From: Yersinia rohdei ATCC 43380
GTDB taxonomy: Bacteria > Pseudomonadota > Gammaproteobacteria > Enterobacterales > Enterobacteriaceae
Length of the DNA: 64,000 nt
NCBI RefSeq assembly: GCF_000173775.1
Contig: NZ_ACCD01000005.1
Span: 1-64,000 of the forward strand
Direction of reading: 5' to 3'
The notes under the pieces were generated by a model. The model searched no databases, had not been told where the DNA came from, and saw only the letters and a program-made list of their open reading frames with translations. This document shows, in pieces, positions 18,980-28,861 of this stretch. Each line of letters begins with the position of its first letter. The stretch's first letter is position 1. The position numbers and the translations under genes are program-made.

Positions 18980-18995
18980 ACGCAAACGATTGGCT
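18980..18995. promoter_or_regulatory. PurR box for glyA
   Basis: ACGCAAACGATTGGCT matches the PurR consensus ACGCAAACGTTTGCGT at 13 of 16 positions. E. coli glyA is PurR-controlled from the equivalent position. Confidence 0.7.
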
Positions 18996-19148
18996 ACAGA
19001 CGGCGTAAGGCTTTGACCTGTTCATACTTCATCCAAAGCAATGGAATTATCCTCATATTCAATATGTGATTTTTTCATCTTCTGTGAACTGGCGCGCGAG
19101 CTAATCCCTTATAAGTGCAATGTGCATTTACAAGTTAGGATGCAATCT

Positions 19149-19189
19149 ATAAGATGCATATTATATACATGTATTGATTTGTATCTTAT
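19149..19189. promoter_or_regulatory. NsrR-like palindromic site upstream of hmp
   Basis: ATAAGATGCATATTATATAC begins a 41-bp interrupted palindrome that closes with TTTGTATCTTAT. The half-site AAGATGCAT is the NsrR half-site, and the window 19151-19173 matches the 23-bp NsrR motif at about 17 positions. NsrR represses hmp in enterobacteria and is relieved by nitric oxide. Confidence 0.65.
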
Positions 19190-19253
19190 AAGCCCGAGTT
19201 CTTGGTGCTAGCTGTGCCAAAAATGAGAGGGATAAAATAGTTAAGGAGACACC

Positions 19254-20444
19254 ATGCTAGACCGCCAAACCATCGCTACCGTTCAATCCACCATTCCACT
19301 GCTTGCCGCCACTGGCCCCAAATTAACAGCACATTTCTATGACCGCATGTTCGAGCATAATCCTGAGCTGAAGCATATTTTCAATATGAGCAACCAGATT
19401 AATGGCGATCAGCGCGAAGCCCTGTTCAATGCCATTTGTGCTTATGCAGCAAATCTGGAAAATCTGGCGGCGTTACTGCCTGCGGTGGAGAAAATCGCGC
19501 AGAAACATACCAGCCTCAATATTCAACCCGAGCATTATTCTATTGTCGGTCATCACCTGATATGCACCTTGGATGAAATGTTCTCGCCGGGTCAGGAAGT
19601 CCTTGATGCCTGGGCGAAAGCTTATGGGGTGCTGGCGGATGTCTTTATTCAGCGAGAAAGCCAGATTTATGCGGACGGTGAAACCCGCACTGGTGGCTGG
19701 CGAACATTGCGCAGTTTTCGCATCATCAAAAAAGAAATGCAAAGTGAGGTTATTTGCAGTTTTGAGCTAGCGCCAGTAGATGGCGGGCGAGTACTGGATT
19801 TCAAACCCGGCCAATATCTGGGAATTTATATTGAAGATGACCAATTGGAATATCAAGAAATCCGCCAATACTCACTGACTGCGGCACCCAATGGTAAAAC
19901 CTACCGCATTGCGGTAAAACGGGAAGCACAAGGCACGGTTTCTAACTATTTGCACCAACAGTTAAAGGAGGGAGATACCCTGCGCGTTGCTCCTCCTCGT
20001 GGTGATTTCTTCCTAGATATCTCGCCTGATACACCGGTGGCATTAATTTCTGCCGGTGTTGGCCAGACCCCAATGTTAAGTATGCTCAATACCTTACATA
20101 GCCAACAACATTCCGCCCCGATACATTGGCTGCATGCCGCGGAAAATGGCCGAGTTCATGCTTTTGCCAATGAAGTTTCTGCTATTGCCGACCAGATGCC
20201 AAATCTTAGCCGCCATGTGTGGTATCGCGAACCGGAGGCACAAGATAATCTGGGGGAAGATTATCACAGCCGAGGGATAATGGATCTTAGTTCGCACCAG
20301 TGGCTGGCGGCCGATCCCGACCGACATTATTACTTCTGTGGCCCATTGGCCTTTATGCAATTTGCTGGCCGCCAATTATTAGCCCAAGGGGTTGCATCCG
20401 AGCGGATTCATTATGAATGCTTTGGCCCGCATAAAGTTATTTAA
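19254..20444 (+). CDS. hmp: Flavohemoprotein, nitric oxide dioxygenase
   Basis: The 396-residue protein has an N-terminal globin (haem ligand His85), an FAD-binding domain (RQYSLT motif) and a C-terminal NAD-binding domain ([14 protein letters not shown]). Hmp oxidises NO to nitrate using O2 and NAD(P)H. AAGGAG lies six bases upstream of the ATG. Divergent from glyA; NsrR-type control is likely. Confidence 0.98.
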   Translation: MLDRQTIATVQSTIPLLAATGPKLTAHFYDRMFEHNPELKHIFNMSNQINGDQREALFNAICAYAANLENLAALLPAVEKIAQKHTSLNIQPEHYSIVGHHLICTLDEMFSPGQEVLDAWAKAYGVLADVFIQRESQIYADGETRTGGWRTLRSFRIIKKEMQSEVICSFELAPVDGGRVLDFKPGQYLGIYIEDDQLEYQEIRQYSLTAAPNGKTYRIAVKREAQGTVSNYLHQQLKEGDTLRVAPPRGDFFLDISPDTPVALISAGVGQTPMLSMLNTLHSQQHSAPIHWLHAAENGRVHAFANEVSAIADQMPNLSRHVWYREPEAQDNLGEDYHSRGIMDLSSHQWLAADPDRHYYFCGPLAFMQFAGRQLLAQGVASERIHYECFGPHKVI

Positions 20445-20607
20445 CGTTTTAATTTAATTTATATTATTTCAGGGCGGCTCATTCGAGCCCCCTCCATTCC
20501 CGCTATAAATATTATCCGACTAATGGCTTTTACATTGGGTAAAACGTGATTTATATCCCATATACCCTAATTTATTATTGCCACGAAAAGGCATTGGGAT
20601 GAATGTC

Positions 20608-20741
20608 TATATTAAAGTCATTGGCGTTGTAGCCGAGCAGCCAACGAATAAATCATGCTGAGCTGGCTCGAATCAGTGATGCGGGTGACCATTCTGTCGG
20701 GAGCAGCGAACCACGTTGCAATTTTAAGTAAAAGGGATAGA
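20608..20741. repeat. ERIC element between hmp and yhfZ-like gene
   Basis: This diverged copy runs from TATTAAAGTCATTGGCGTTG through a central GAATCAGTGATGCGGGTGA to TTTTAAGTAAAAGGGATAG. It fills much of the 403-bp gap; the rest is AT-rich with no gene seen. Confidence 0.75.
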
Positions 20742-20847
20742 TATTTATATAACTGAATATTAGTCGTATGGATAAATTGTCCCCTTACTATTTATGGCCC
20801 AGTAATATCTTTGACTACTGGGTGACTTAAGGCTGAATTTACCTACC

Positions 20848-21747
20848 ATGAGTAAGAAATTCATAAAAAAAGAAGGGTTGGCATTGGTCTCTATGGCGCG
20901 CTATTTAATTGGTGAGCGCGCCGGTAATCGGCTTAAAACTATTGATGAGTTATCCGATAATTTTAATATCTCAGTCGGTGTCATTCAGCATGCTTTAAAA
21001 GTGTTGGAAGCCGATGGCGCAATTATTGTTGAGCGTCGTGGTCGCAATGGCACCTTACTTATTGATTTGAATATGCCATTGTTACTGCAACAAGCTGATT
21101 TAGGCAATATGGTGTGCGCAATGCCGCTGCCCTATACCAAACTTTATGAAGGTCTGGCGAGCGGTTTAAGAGAACAATTTACCTTACTGCCTCTGTATTT
21201 CGCCCATATGCGCGGGGCGCATGTCCGTATCGAATGTCTAATAAACGGTATTTACGATATGGCGGTGGTCTCGTATCTGGCAGCAAAAAATCATCTGGAG
21301 CAAGGGAAAGTCACTGTGGCACTAAATTTAGGTAATGGCTCCTACGTGGAGGGTTACCAACTTATTTGTCGTCGTGGCGAACAGCATAATATCCAGCGGG
21401 TCGGGCTAGATCCACGTTCACCGGATCAATGCCTACTAACAGAGATTAAATTTTCCGGTCAGCCAATTGTATTGGTTGAATTACCCCACAATGATTGTAT
21501 TGCCCATATTGATCGCGGCGATATTGATGCTGCTATTTGGGCGCTACCAGACAATATTCCCCATGAACATTTGCAAGCCATTAAATTGCAAGGTGACGAG
21601 CGCTATATTCAAGCTACACAGGCGGTCATTTTGACCCGACCAGATAATCACCCGATAAAATTGTTGTTGGAAAAAGGCATTAATGGCGCATTACTGCTCA
21701 ACCACCAGCAGGCGGTACAGAATGGCGAAATAGAACCTCGCTATTAA
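20848..21747 (+). CDS. yhfZ: YhfZ-family GntR-like regulator
   Basis: The 299-residue protein has an N-terminal winged helix (RLKTIDELSDNFNISVGVIQ to about residue 75) and a C-terminal periplasmic-binding-protein-like domain, as in E. coli YhfZ (301). In E. coli yhfZ heads or closes the yhfS-Z catabolic cluster; none of those genes is adjacent here, so its targets lie elsewhere or are lost. The upstream 400 bp contains an ERIC. Its ligand is unknown. Confidence 0.78.
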   Translation: MSKKFIKKEGLALVSMARYLIGERAGNRLKTIDELSDNFNISVGVIQHALKVLEADGAIIVERRGRNGTLLIDLNMPLLLQQADLGNMVCAMPLPYTKLYEGLASGLREQFTLLPLYFAHMRGAHVRIECLINGIYDMAVVSYLAAKNHLEQGKVTVALNLGNGSYVEGYQLICRRGEQHNIQRVGLDPRSPDQCLLTEIKFSGQPIVLVELPHNDCIAHIDRGDIDAAIWALPDNIPHEHLQAIKLQGDERYIQATQAVILTRPDNHPIKLLLEKGINGALLLNHQQAVQNGEIEPRY

Positions 21748-21777
21748 TTTGCGCCACAGGGTGGCAGCATAGAAATA

Positions 21778-21825
21778 AAAAGAAAACGCCCGTTTGTCGT
21801 GAAACAAAGCGGGCGTTTTCTTTTT
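21778..21825. terminator. Bidirectional terminator between yhfZ and glnB
   Basis: The long stem GAAAACGCCCG / CGGGCGTTTTC with flanking A and T runs separates two convergent genes. Confidence 0.9.
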
Positions 21826-21839
21826 CGTCACCAACTCAA

Positions 21840-22193
<354 letters not shown>

Positions 22194-23816
22194 TTACCAA
22201 TTCTTGCGGCCAAAGCCTGATGTAATCGGGTAGCGTCGATCTTTACCAAAATTGCGGGCGGTGATGCGCGGCCCGACAGCTGACTGACGCCGTTTGTATT
22301 CATTGATATCTACCAGGCGGATGACTTTACGCACGATAGCTTCATCAAAACCGTCAGCAACCAAATCGGCAACCGACTTATCCTGCTCGACATACCCTTC
22401 GAGAATGGCATCCAAAATATCATAAGGTGGCAAGCTATCCTCATCTTTCTGATCCGGCGCGAGCTCGGCAGAAGGTGGACGGGTGATAACCCGCTGCGGA
22501 ATAACATATGAAACCGTATTACGATATTCTGATAATTTGAACACCAGAGTTTTTGGCACATCTTTTAGGACGTCAAATCCGCCCGCCATATCACCATAAA
22601 GAGTGGCATAACCCACCGCCATTTCGCTTTTATTACCCGTGGTTAATACAATGCTGCGGCGCTTGTTCGACAACGCCATCAACACCACACCACGGCAACG
22701 CGCCTGAAGGTTTTCTTCTGTCGTGTCGCGCGCAGTTCCGGCAAACATGGGTGACAATTGGCCCATAAAGGCATCAAACATCGGCTCGATGGAGAGCACA
22801 TCAAATTCGATACCCAAAATTTCGGCTTCTTCTTTGGCATCCGCAATACTGATATCTGCGGTGTATCGGAACGGCATCATTAATGCCTGAACCTTATCTT
22901 TACCCAGTGCATCCACAGCGATTGCCAGTGTCAGTGCCGAGTCAATCCCGCCGGATAGGCCCAGAACCGCACCATTAAAGCCATTTTTAGTGACATAATC
23001 GCGCACCGCTAATACCAGTGCTTCATAAACCTGTGCTAAAGGCGGCAACTCTGCTGCCGGGGCAGCCATCGGCACCACTTCGCATTCATTGAGTTGCAAC
23101 ATTGTGGTTTGTTCAACAAATGCAGCCAGACGATGAGTCATAGTGCCTGCGGCATCAAATACTTTAGAACAACCATCAAAAATCAGCTCATCCTGCCCAC
23201 CAATCTGGTTGAGATACACCAGCGGCAACCCGGTTCGCTGGCAATGAGCCGCCATCAGCGTTTTGCGAATATAAGGTTTTTCACGATTATAAGGCGAGGC
23301 ATTGATAGACAGCACCACTTCCGCACCGGCGGCTTTAACCGCATCGACCGGGCCATCAAACCAGAGATCTTCACAAATAAGCAGACCCAAGCGGTAGCCT
23401 TTTAGCTCCACCACACAAGTGTCGTGACCCGCAGAGAAATAGCGTTTTTCGTCAAACACCCCATAATTGGGTAATTGCTGTTTGAAATAGCGCGCTTGTA
23501 ACTTTCCGTTAGCAAACAGCGACAACGCATTATACAAGTTGCCCTCTTCGCGCCACGGATGCCCGACCAACACGGCTGTTGCCATCGAAGCCGCCTGCAA
23601 ACGATCCAGTTGTGCTTCACAACGTTGATAAAAATCATCACGATACAGCAAATCTTCTGGCGGATAACCGGACAAAGCCAGCTCAGAGAACATGACAAGA
23701 TCAGCTCCCGCCTTCTGCTGCTCGTGCAAGGTTTGCAACATTCGTTCAGTGTTGCCTTCGATATCGCCGACCAGCCAATTCAATTGGGCTAATGCAATGG
23801 AAAGTTTTCTGCTCAT
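22194..23816 (-). CDS. nadE: Glutamine-dependent NAD+ synthetase
   Basis: The 540-residue enzyme fuses an N-terminal nitrilase-type glutaminase (Glu45, Lys112, Cys148 in GLLICEDLW) to a C-terminal ATP-PPi synthetase (LGLSGGIDSALTLAI). It makes NAD from deamido-NAD, glutamine and ATP. E. coli NadE is about 275 residues and ammonia-dependent and lies elsewhere, so this gene is a lineage difference. A PII gene follows directly, which fits a glutamine-using enzyme. Confidence 0.95.
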   Translation of the reverse strand: MSRKLSIALAQLNWLVGDIEGNTERMLQTLHEQQKAGADLVMFSELALSGYPPEDLLYRDDFYQRCEAQLDRLQAASMATAVLVGHPWREEGNLYNALSLFANGKLQARYFKQQLPNYGVFDEKRYFSAGHDTCVVELKGYRLGLLICEDLWFDGPVDAVKAAGAEVVLSINASPYNREKPYIRKTLMAAHCQRTGLPLVYLNQIGGQDELIFDGCSKVFDAAGTMTHRLAAFVEQTTMLQLNECEVVPMAAPAAELPPLAQVYEALVLAVRDYVTKNGFNGAVLGLSGGIDSALTLAIAVDALGKDKVQALMMPFRYTADISIADAKEEAEILGIEFDVLSIEPMFDAFMGQLSPMFAGTARDTTEENLQARCRGVVLMALSNKRRSIVLTTGNKSEMAVGYATLYGDMAGGFDVLKDVPKTLVFKLSEYRNTVSYVIPQRVITRPPSAELAPDQKDEDSLPPYDILDAILEGYVEQDKSVADLVADGFDEAIVRKVIRLVDINEYKRRQSAVGPRITARNFGKDRRYPITSGFGRKNW

Positions 23817-23929
23817 TTGTATTTAACTCTGCTTCAGTTTTATAGCCATTATTTTGCAAACCGCAAAAGTGTTGGCTCTATCAGGAAAAACTTTTGTCAG
23901 TAACTCACTTTGCCAGCCACTAACCACTA

Positions 23930-25267
23930 TTATTCTTTAAAATCATTGGCATCCAGTTCATGGCGTGACAATAATTTGTAAAATTCAGTCCGGTTACGCC
24001 CGGCCATTCGCGCCGCCTGAGTCACATTACCTTTCGTGATTTGCAGCAACTTACGCAAATAATTCAATTCAAATTGATTGCGTGCCTCCACGAAGGTGGG
24101 CAAGGCGGTATTTTCCCCTTCCAGAGCCTGCTCAACTAAAGCTTCACTGATAACTGGGGCCGAGGTTAATGCCACACATTGCTCAATCACGTTAACCAAT
24201 TGGCGCACATTACCCGGCCAACTGGCTGTCATCAGTCGTTTCATGGCATCGGTTGAGAAGCTACGGACAAATGGCTTATGCCGCTTGGCAGATTCACGCA
24301 GCAAATGGTTAGCCAGCAGCGGGATATCTTCTGAGCGCTCATGAAGCGCTGGGATTTTTAAGTTCACTACATTCAAACGATAGTAGAGATCTTCCCGAAA
24401 TTCATTTTTTGCCATGGCTTTAGGTAAATCGCGGTGAGTGGCTGAAATCACACGCACATCAATACTTAAATCACGGTTGCTACCCAATGGGCGCACTTTG
24501 CGTTCCTGCAATACTCGCAGCAGTTTTACCTGCAAAGACAGTGGCATATCGCCAATTTCATCCAGAAATAGCGTCCCACCTTCGGCGGCCTGAAACAGCC
24601 CTTCGCGGCTACTGACAGCCCCCGTAAATGCCCCTTTGGCATGACCGAATAATTCTGACTCCAGTAATTGTTCAGGTAATGCGCCACAGTTGATGGCGAT
24701 AAAGGCTTTTTTTGCCCGTGGGCTAGCGGCATGAATAGCTTGCGCCAATACTTCTTTACCGGTGCCACTTTGCCCATTGATAAGCACACTGACATCAGAT
24801 TGCGCCACCATTTTGGCTTGCTCGAGCAAACGCAACATTACCGGGCTGCGGGTGACTATCTCTTCGCGCCAGGTATCATCACCAGCAGGAATAGAAAGTT
24901 CTAGCGCTGCATCAATCGCTTTATATAACGCATCGCGATCAACAGGTTTGGTCAAGAAGCTAAACACTCCTTGCTGAGTGGCAGCCACAGCATCAGGAAT
25001 CGAGCCGTGGGCCGTCAGAATAATCACTGGCATGCCCGGCTGATGCTTTTGGATTTCAACAAACAGCGCCATGCCATCCATTTCATCCATCCGCAAATCA
25101 CTGATAACCAAATCAATCTTCTCACGCATTAACAGACGCAATGCTTCCTGCCCGCTTTCAGCGGTGGTGACATTAAATCCTTCACTGGTCAAACGCATCC
25201 CCAGCAGCTTAAGTAAGCTGGGGTCGTCATCAACCAGCAGTAGATTGGCCGGTTTGCGTGGCGTCAT
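23930..25267 (-). CDS. glrR: Sigma54-dependent response regulator GlrR (QseF)
   Basis: The 445-residue NtrC-type regulator has a receiver domain with phosphoacceptor Asp57 ([12 protein letters not shown]), an AAA+ domain with Walker [12 protein letters not shown] and the sigma54 contact loop GAFTGA, and a C-terminal Fis-like helix-turn-helix ([21 protein letters not shown]). GlrR activates glmY from TGTC-N10-GACA sites; three such sites are in this window. Its start overlaps the 3' end of qseG by 38 bp. Confidence 0.96.
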   Translation of the reverse strand: MTPRKPANLLLVDDDPSLLKLLGMRLTSEGFNVTTAESGQEALRLLMREKIDLVISDLRMDEMDGMALFVEIQKHQPGMPVIILTAHGSIPDAVAATQQGVFSFLTKPVDRDALYKAIDAALELSIPAGDDTWREEIVTRSPVMLRLLEQAKMVAQSDVSVLINGQSGTGKEVLAQAIHAASPRAKKAFIAINCGALPEQLLESELFGHAKGAFTGAVSSREGLFQAAEGGTLFLDEIGDMPLSLQVKLLRVLQERKVRPLGSNRDLSIDVRVISATHRDLPKAMAKNEFREDLYYRLNVVNLKIPALHERSEDIPLLANHLLRESAKRHKPFVRSFSTDAMKRLMTASWPGNVRQLVNVIEQCVALTSAPVISEALVEQALEGENTALPTFVEARNQFELNYLRKLLQITKGNVTQAARMAGRNRTEFYKLLSRHELDANDFKE

Positions 25268-26261
25268 GAGATTCCTTATTAGTCACAGGTGGGACATCAG
25301 TGGGTGGTACAGCTGGCGGAGTGTCTGCATCCGTCGGTTTTTTTACTGATTGTGGCGCAGGCTGGGTCTCTGCTGGTGGTTCTATTGGCTGATTATCAGC
25401 AGGTTTAGCCTCGGCTGGCTTAGTTTCTGCTGGTTTAGTTTCTGCTGGTTTAGTTTCGAGTGATTGAGTTTCTGCTGGTTTAACAGACTCAACTTTTGGC
25501 TGAGGTTTAACCTCGGCAGGTTTTGGTGGCGCAGATTTGCTCTCCGCATCAGTATCAGGAATTTCATTCTGTAACTGTTTACGGGATGAAAGCTGCCGCT
25601 CGATATCAGTGAGATTTTCCAGCTTGCGGGTGGTATCCATTAAGCTATATTGCAAGCGAACCTGGTTTTCACGTAGCCGGTCAATTTGTGCGTCTGATTC
25701 CTGCTGCAAGCGCTGATAACGCGTGCGCTCTTCAGCCAGCGAGATGCGCAGTACCTGTTGCTCACGCCACAGCTGAATCAATGGCCGCACTGCACCGGGA
25801 ATACTTTGGCTGTAGCTATTTAGCTGTTCAACTACCTGACGGCGCTCGGCGATTGAAGGGTCAGAACTGCTCAGTAAAATTCCCTGTTTAAAGGCGGATG
25901 ACCAGTTCTCGGCAGGAATTGTTTTCACCAGCGTTCGTGCTTGAGTCGACCCAAGCCGCTCAGCACAATCCATTGCCCGTAACCAGTAAAGAGAGTTTTC
26001 AAGTGTCTCTTTATCATCCAGATCCCACAGCACATCACAGGATAAAGTGCGGTAATCAACAATTTTCGTTTCCGGTATTACCATCTGAACCGCTTGTGAA
26101 AAACGGCTGCTGGCCGGTTTATCCGTACACCCAGTCAGTAATAAAGGGGCCAGCAATAAAGCTCGCCAAAAAGTGCCCATCCCCAACCTGCCCGCTGGCA
26201 CTACAGCCGCAGTCGACGTCGGACAGGTTAAGAAGACGGTCTTTTTAATGATGTTGCGCAT
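25230..26261 (-). CDS. qseG: Outer-membrane lipoprotein QseG, extended tail
   Basis: The 343-residue protein has a lipoprotein signal ending LLLTGC, a conserved central region (ENSLYWLRAMDCAERLG, TTRKLENLTDIERQLSSRKQ), and a long Pro/Glu/Lys tail with ETKPA/AETKPA repeats. E. coli QseG is about 237 residues, so most of the tail is extra. QseG activates the sensor GlrK in E. coli. ATG 26261 (MRNII) resembles the E. coli MRHIF start; 26276 and 26180 are alternatives. The tail overlaps the start of glrR. Confidence 0.85.
   Translation of the reverse strand: MRNIIKKTVFLTCPTSTAAVVPAGRLGMGTFWRALLLAPLLLTGCTDKPASSRFSQAVQMVIPETKIVDYRTLSCDVLWDLDDKETLENSLYWLRAMDCAERLGSTQARTLVKTIPAENWSSAFKQGILLSSSDPSIAERRQVVEQLNSYSQSIPGAVRPLIQLWREQQVLRISLAEERTRYQRLQQESDAQIDRLRENQVRLQYSLMDTTRKLENLTDIERQLSSRKQLQNEIPDTDAESKSAPPKPAEVKPQPKVESVKPAETQSLETKPAETKPAETKPAEAKPADNQPIEPPAETQPAPQSVKKPTDADTPPAVPPTDVPPVTNKESHDATQTGQSTAG
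25400..25490. repeat. 15-bp microsatellite-like repeats in qseG
   Basis: The unit TTTCTGCTGGTTTAG recurs in frame, encoding ETKPA-type pentapeptides in the tail of QseG. Copy number could vary without a frameshift. Confidence 0.8.
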
Positions 26262-26279
26262 AGACCATTTGTACATTAT

Positions 26280-27731
26280 TTATTCATTCTCGGCGGTTAA
26301 TGGCAATTCAATACGAAAGCATACGGCGGCGTAATCCACAGACACTAATTGCAAGTCGCCCTGCATACGTTTGATACAGTCCTGAGCAATACTCAGCCCC
26401 AGCCCACTGCCTTTGACGGCCCCTTTTCTCTGATGGCTTCCCTGGAAAAAAGGCTCAAATATCATTGTTTCTTCTGATGCCGGAATTGATGACCCGGTAT
26501 TGGCAATATCAATTTGCACGCGGTTATTCACCTGGCGGCTGCGAATCCAAATGGTACCGGATTCCTCGCCATAGTGCACCGCATTGGAGTAGAGATTATC
26601 TAATACCCGCATTAATAATGTTGGATCTGCCCAACAAATGTCCGCCTTCAAGTCCGTCTCTGTGCGAATCAGCTTGGCTCGCGCCGGTAAACTATGAGAC
26701 GAAATGACATCTTCGACCATTTCTGCCAGCGCCACATTCTCAAGCTCACCGGGGCCGTCAGCCAATTTACGGTTATAGTCTAATAATTGCTCGATTAATA
26801 ATTGCAGATGGCGGCTGCTGTTATCAAGAATAGCGACCACCTCTTTTTGATCTTGGGTCAATGGCCCCGCAACCTCATCGGCGAGTAATTCGGTTCCTTC
26901 GCGCATACTGGCTAATGGCGTTTTCAACTCATGAGAAATATGTCGTAAAAATTCGTGGCGCTGTGATTCCAACCAGGCTAACCGTTCACTGAGCCAAATA
27001 ATACGCTGCGCCAATGAGCGTAACTCTCGCGGCCCTTTAAATAAGGCAGTATTGCCCAGTGGCCGCCCTTCCCCCAGCCGATTAATCATTCGTTCGATGC
27101 CTTTAACCGGCCCGATAATCATACGAGTGAATAACACCACCAGCAGCACACTGACCAAAAACAGTAACAGGGATTGCCAGCCAAAGAATTGTCCGCGTTC
27201 GGCGATATCTTTTTGTAGCTGTTGACCACGGGAGAAAATCACATCACGGGTCACCTGTACCATTTCGGCATTTGAGCGAGAAAATTGCTCTAATAACAGA
27301 GAAGCATTCTGTTCTGGCCCACTATTTTTACATTGAATATCAGAAAGTTGTGCCAATAACTCACTCTGAGTCTGGTAATAGCGGGCATCGGGTAGGATAT
27401 GTGCATGAGTCTCAAGCATCTGGGCATATTGCTTACGTTGATGCTGATAGAGTTTTGCCAGTGTTGCATCGCCTAATACGCAATATTGACGATAACTGCG
27501 CTCCATTTCGAGCGCAATACTGGTCATTGCCTCACTGCGCCGGGCATCTGCCAGGGTGGTGCGATTAATGTCGGCCGCTTGTGCGCTTAAATGGTCAAGA
27601 CTTTGATAAGCCTGATACGCCAGCACCAATAAAGGAAGCAGCACCAACAGAAATGCCATGAGCACCAATTGACGTAAAGACCGAGGGAACAAACGCCATC
27701 TTTTCAACGAAATCATCTCATTGCCTATCAT
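26280..27731 (-). CDS. glrK: Sensor histidine kinase GlrK (QseE)
   Basis: The 483-residue kinase has TM1 about residues 21-40, a periplasmic loop, TM2 about 185-203, HAMP, the H-box with His267 (SHELKTPLASMREG), and an ATPase domain (N, G1, G2 boxes to GSGLGLSIAQDC). It phosphorylates GlrR. A start five codons downstream (MISLKRW) is also plausible. Order glrK-qseG-glrR is conserved and the genes are tightly spaced. Confidence 0.95.
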   Translation of the reverse strand: MIGNEMISLKRWRLFPRSLRQLVLMAFLLVLLPLLVLAYQAYQSLDHLSAQAADINRTTLADARRSEAMTSIALEMERSYRQYCVLGDATLAKLYQHQRKQYAQMLETHAHILPDARYYQTQSELLAQLSDIQCKNSGPEQNASLLLEQFSRSNAEMVQVTRDVIFSRGQQLQKDIAERGQFFGWQSLLLFLVSVLLVVLFTRMIIGPVKGIERMINRLGEGRPLGNTALFKGPRELRSLAQRIIWLSERLAWLESQRHEFLRHISHELKTPLASMREGTELLADEVAGPLTQDQKEVVAILDNSSRHLQLLIEQLLDYNRKLADGPGELENVALAEMVEDVISSHSLPARAKLIRTETDLKADICWADPTLLMRVLDNLYSNAVHYGEESGTIWIRSRQVNNRVQIDIANTGSSIPASEETMIFEPFFQGSHQRKGAVKGSGLGLSIAQDCIKRMQGDLQLVSVDYAAVCFRIELPLTAENE

Positions 27732-27810
27732 TCTGTTGTGATGCTAACTGACTCTGTCAGGATTACAACTCTATTAACACCTTAATATCCAGAGTAGAGA
27801 TAAAAAAGTC

Positions 27811-27868
27811 TCTATCGCATTGCTCTGGTCAGGCCAAGATGCTGATTTGACCAAGCTAATGCGACAGA
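27811..27868. repeat. 58-bp palindromic element, related to the larger element at 28862
   Basis: The left arm TCTATCGCATTGCTCTGGTC pairs imperfectly with the reverse complement of the right arm (TCTGTCGCATTAGCTTGGTC on the minus strand). Similar arms bound the element at 28862-29172. It lies between the AEC transporter stop and glrK. Confidence 0.6.
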
Positions 27869-27885
27869 ACACCCTCTTGAGGGGA

Positions 27886-28827
27886 TTAAACAGAGTGTAT
27901 AGCAAACAAGATAACAGGCAGAAATATCAGGTAAGCACCTATAGATAAAGAAAGCGCTTCCGTTGCAAAAAATACGTTAACCTTATATTTTTCAGCTAAA
28001 ATGACCGTCGTATTTGGAATTGGCAATGAGCAGATTAACATTGTAATTTTAATCATCTGACTATCAATAGAAAATAACCACCCCAACCCGAGCACGACTA
28101 TCGGTGCCACAATAAATCTGAATATCACGACAAAGCATAGCGCTCTGGTTATTTTTATATTTTTTAAGCCAGACAAAAAAATTATCGTGCCAACCACAAG
28201 CATCGCTAGCGCGGACGTCATTCCCCCCAGAGTAGTCAGAAACTCCTTAATAACACTGGGAAGCCTAAATCCGATTAGAAGCAGGCCAACGCCAACAAAA
28301 AAAGCCAGCAGTGGCATATTAACTATGTCTTTAATGACGGTTTTAAAAGTACTTTGACCACTTTGAGCCTCGGACTTCCCCATATCCAGAAGATAGAGTC
28401 CGAGCGTCCAATATATTACCGTCTGCGAGGCGTAGGTCATCAAGGCATAGGGTAAGCCATGACTTCCATACACCGCCAGCGTAATGGGGATACCAAAGAA
28501 AATAGTGCTGCTCATTGAGCATAAGCCGATAAATAAGCCCAGATCACTGCGCTCGACTTTGATGACTTTTGCCACCGCAAAAGCCAGCCCCATTAAGACT
28601 AAAATTACCGTCGTGGGCAAAATAATATCGGGCAATAGTTTAATAAACTCGCGACGCGTAAAATCACTGCTGATCGATAAAATCAATGTCGCGGGCAGAG
28701 CAATATTAAGCAGCAGCTTGGTAAAGACAGTATTGGTTGAGGCATTTAACCACTTTGCTTTTGTTAGCGCAGCACCAAGGCCTACAACTAAAAAAAGCAC
28801 CATCACATTCAGATAATCATGCAACAT
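27886..28827 (-). CDS. AEC (auxin efflux carrier) family transporter
   Basis: The 313-residue inner-membrane protein has about ten hydrophobic segments and the family pattern LLNIALPATLILSIS and CSLPIPNTTVILAEKY. Known AEC members in bacteria move dicarboxylates such as malate or malonate; the substrate here is unknown. ATG 28827 has AAAGGA six bases upstream and is preferred over 28857. The gene is inserted between glrK and glmY, which are neighbours in E. coli, and is flanked by related inverted-repeat elements. Confidence 0.85.
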   Translation of the reverse strand: MLHDYLNVMVLFLVVGLGAALTKAKWLNASTNTVFTKLLLNIALPATLILSISSDFTRREFIKLLPDIILPTTVILVLMGLAFAVAKVIKVERSDLGLFIGLCSMSSTIFFGIPITLAVYGSHGLPYALMTYASQTVIYWTLGLYLLDMGKSEAQSGQSTFKTVIKDIVNMPLLAFFVGVGLLLIGFRLPSVIKEFLTTLGGMTSALAMLVVGTIIFLSGLKNIKITRALCFVVIFRFIVAPIVVLGLGWLFSIDSQMIKITMLICSLPIPNTTVILAEKYKVNVFFATEALSLSIGAYLIFLPVILFAIHSV

Positions 28828-28861
28828 AAAAATTCCTTTACCGCCAAAGGATATCAATGGC

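Noticed and set aside
19021-19100. MetR sites (TGAA-N5-TTCA) in the glyA-hmp region
   Set aside because: Only unpaired half-sites were found, below what would support a call.
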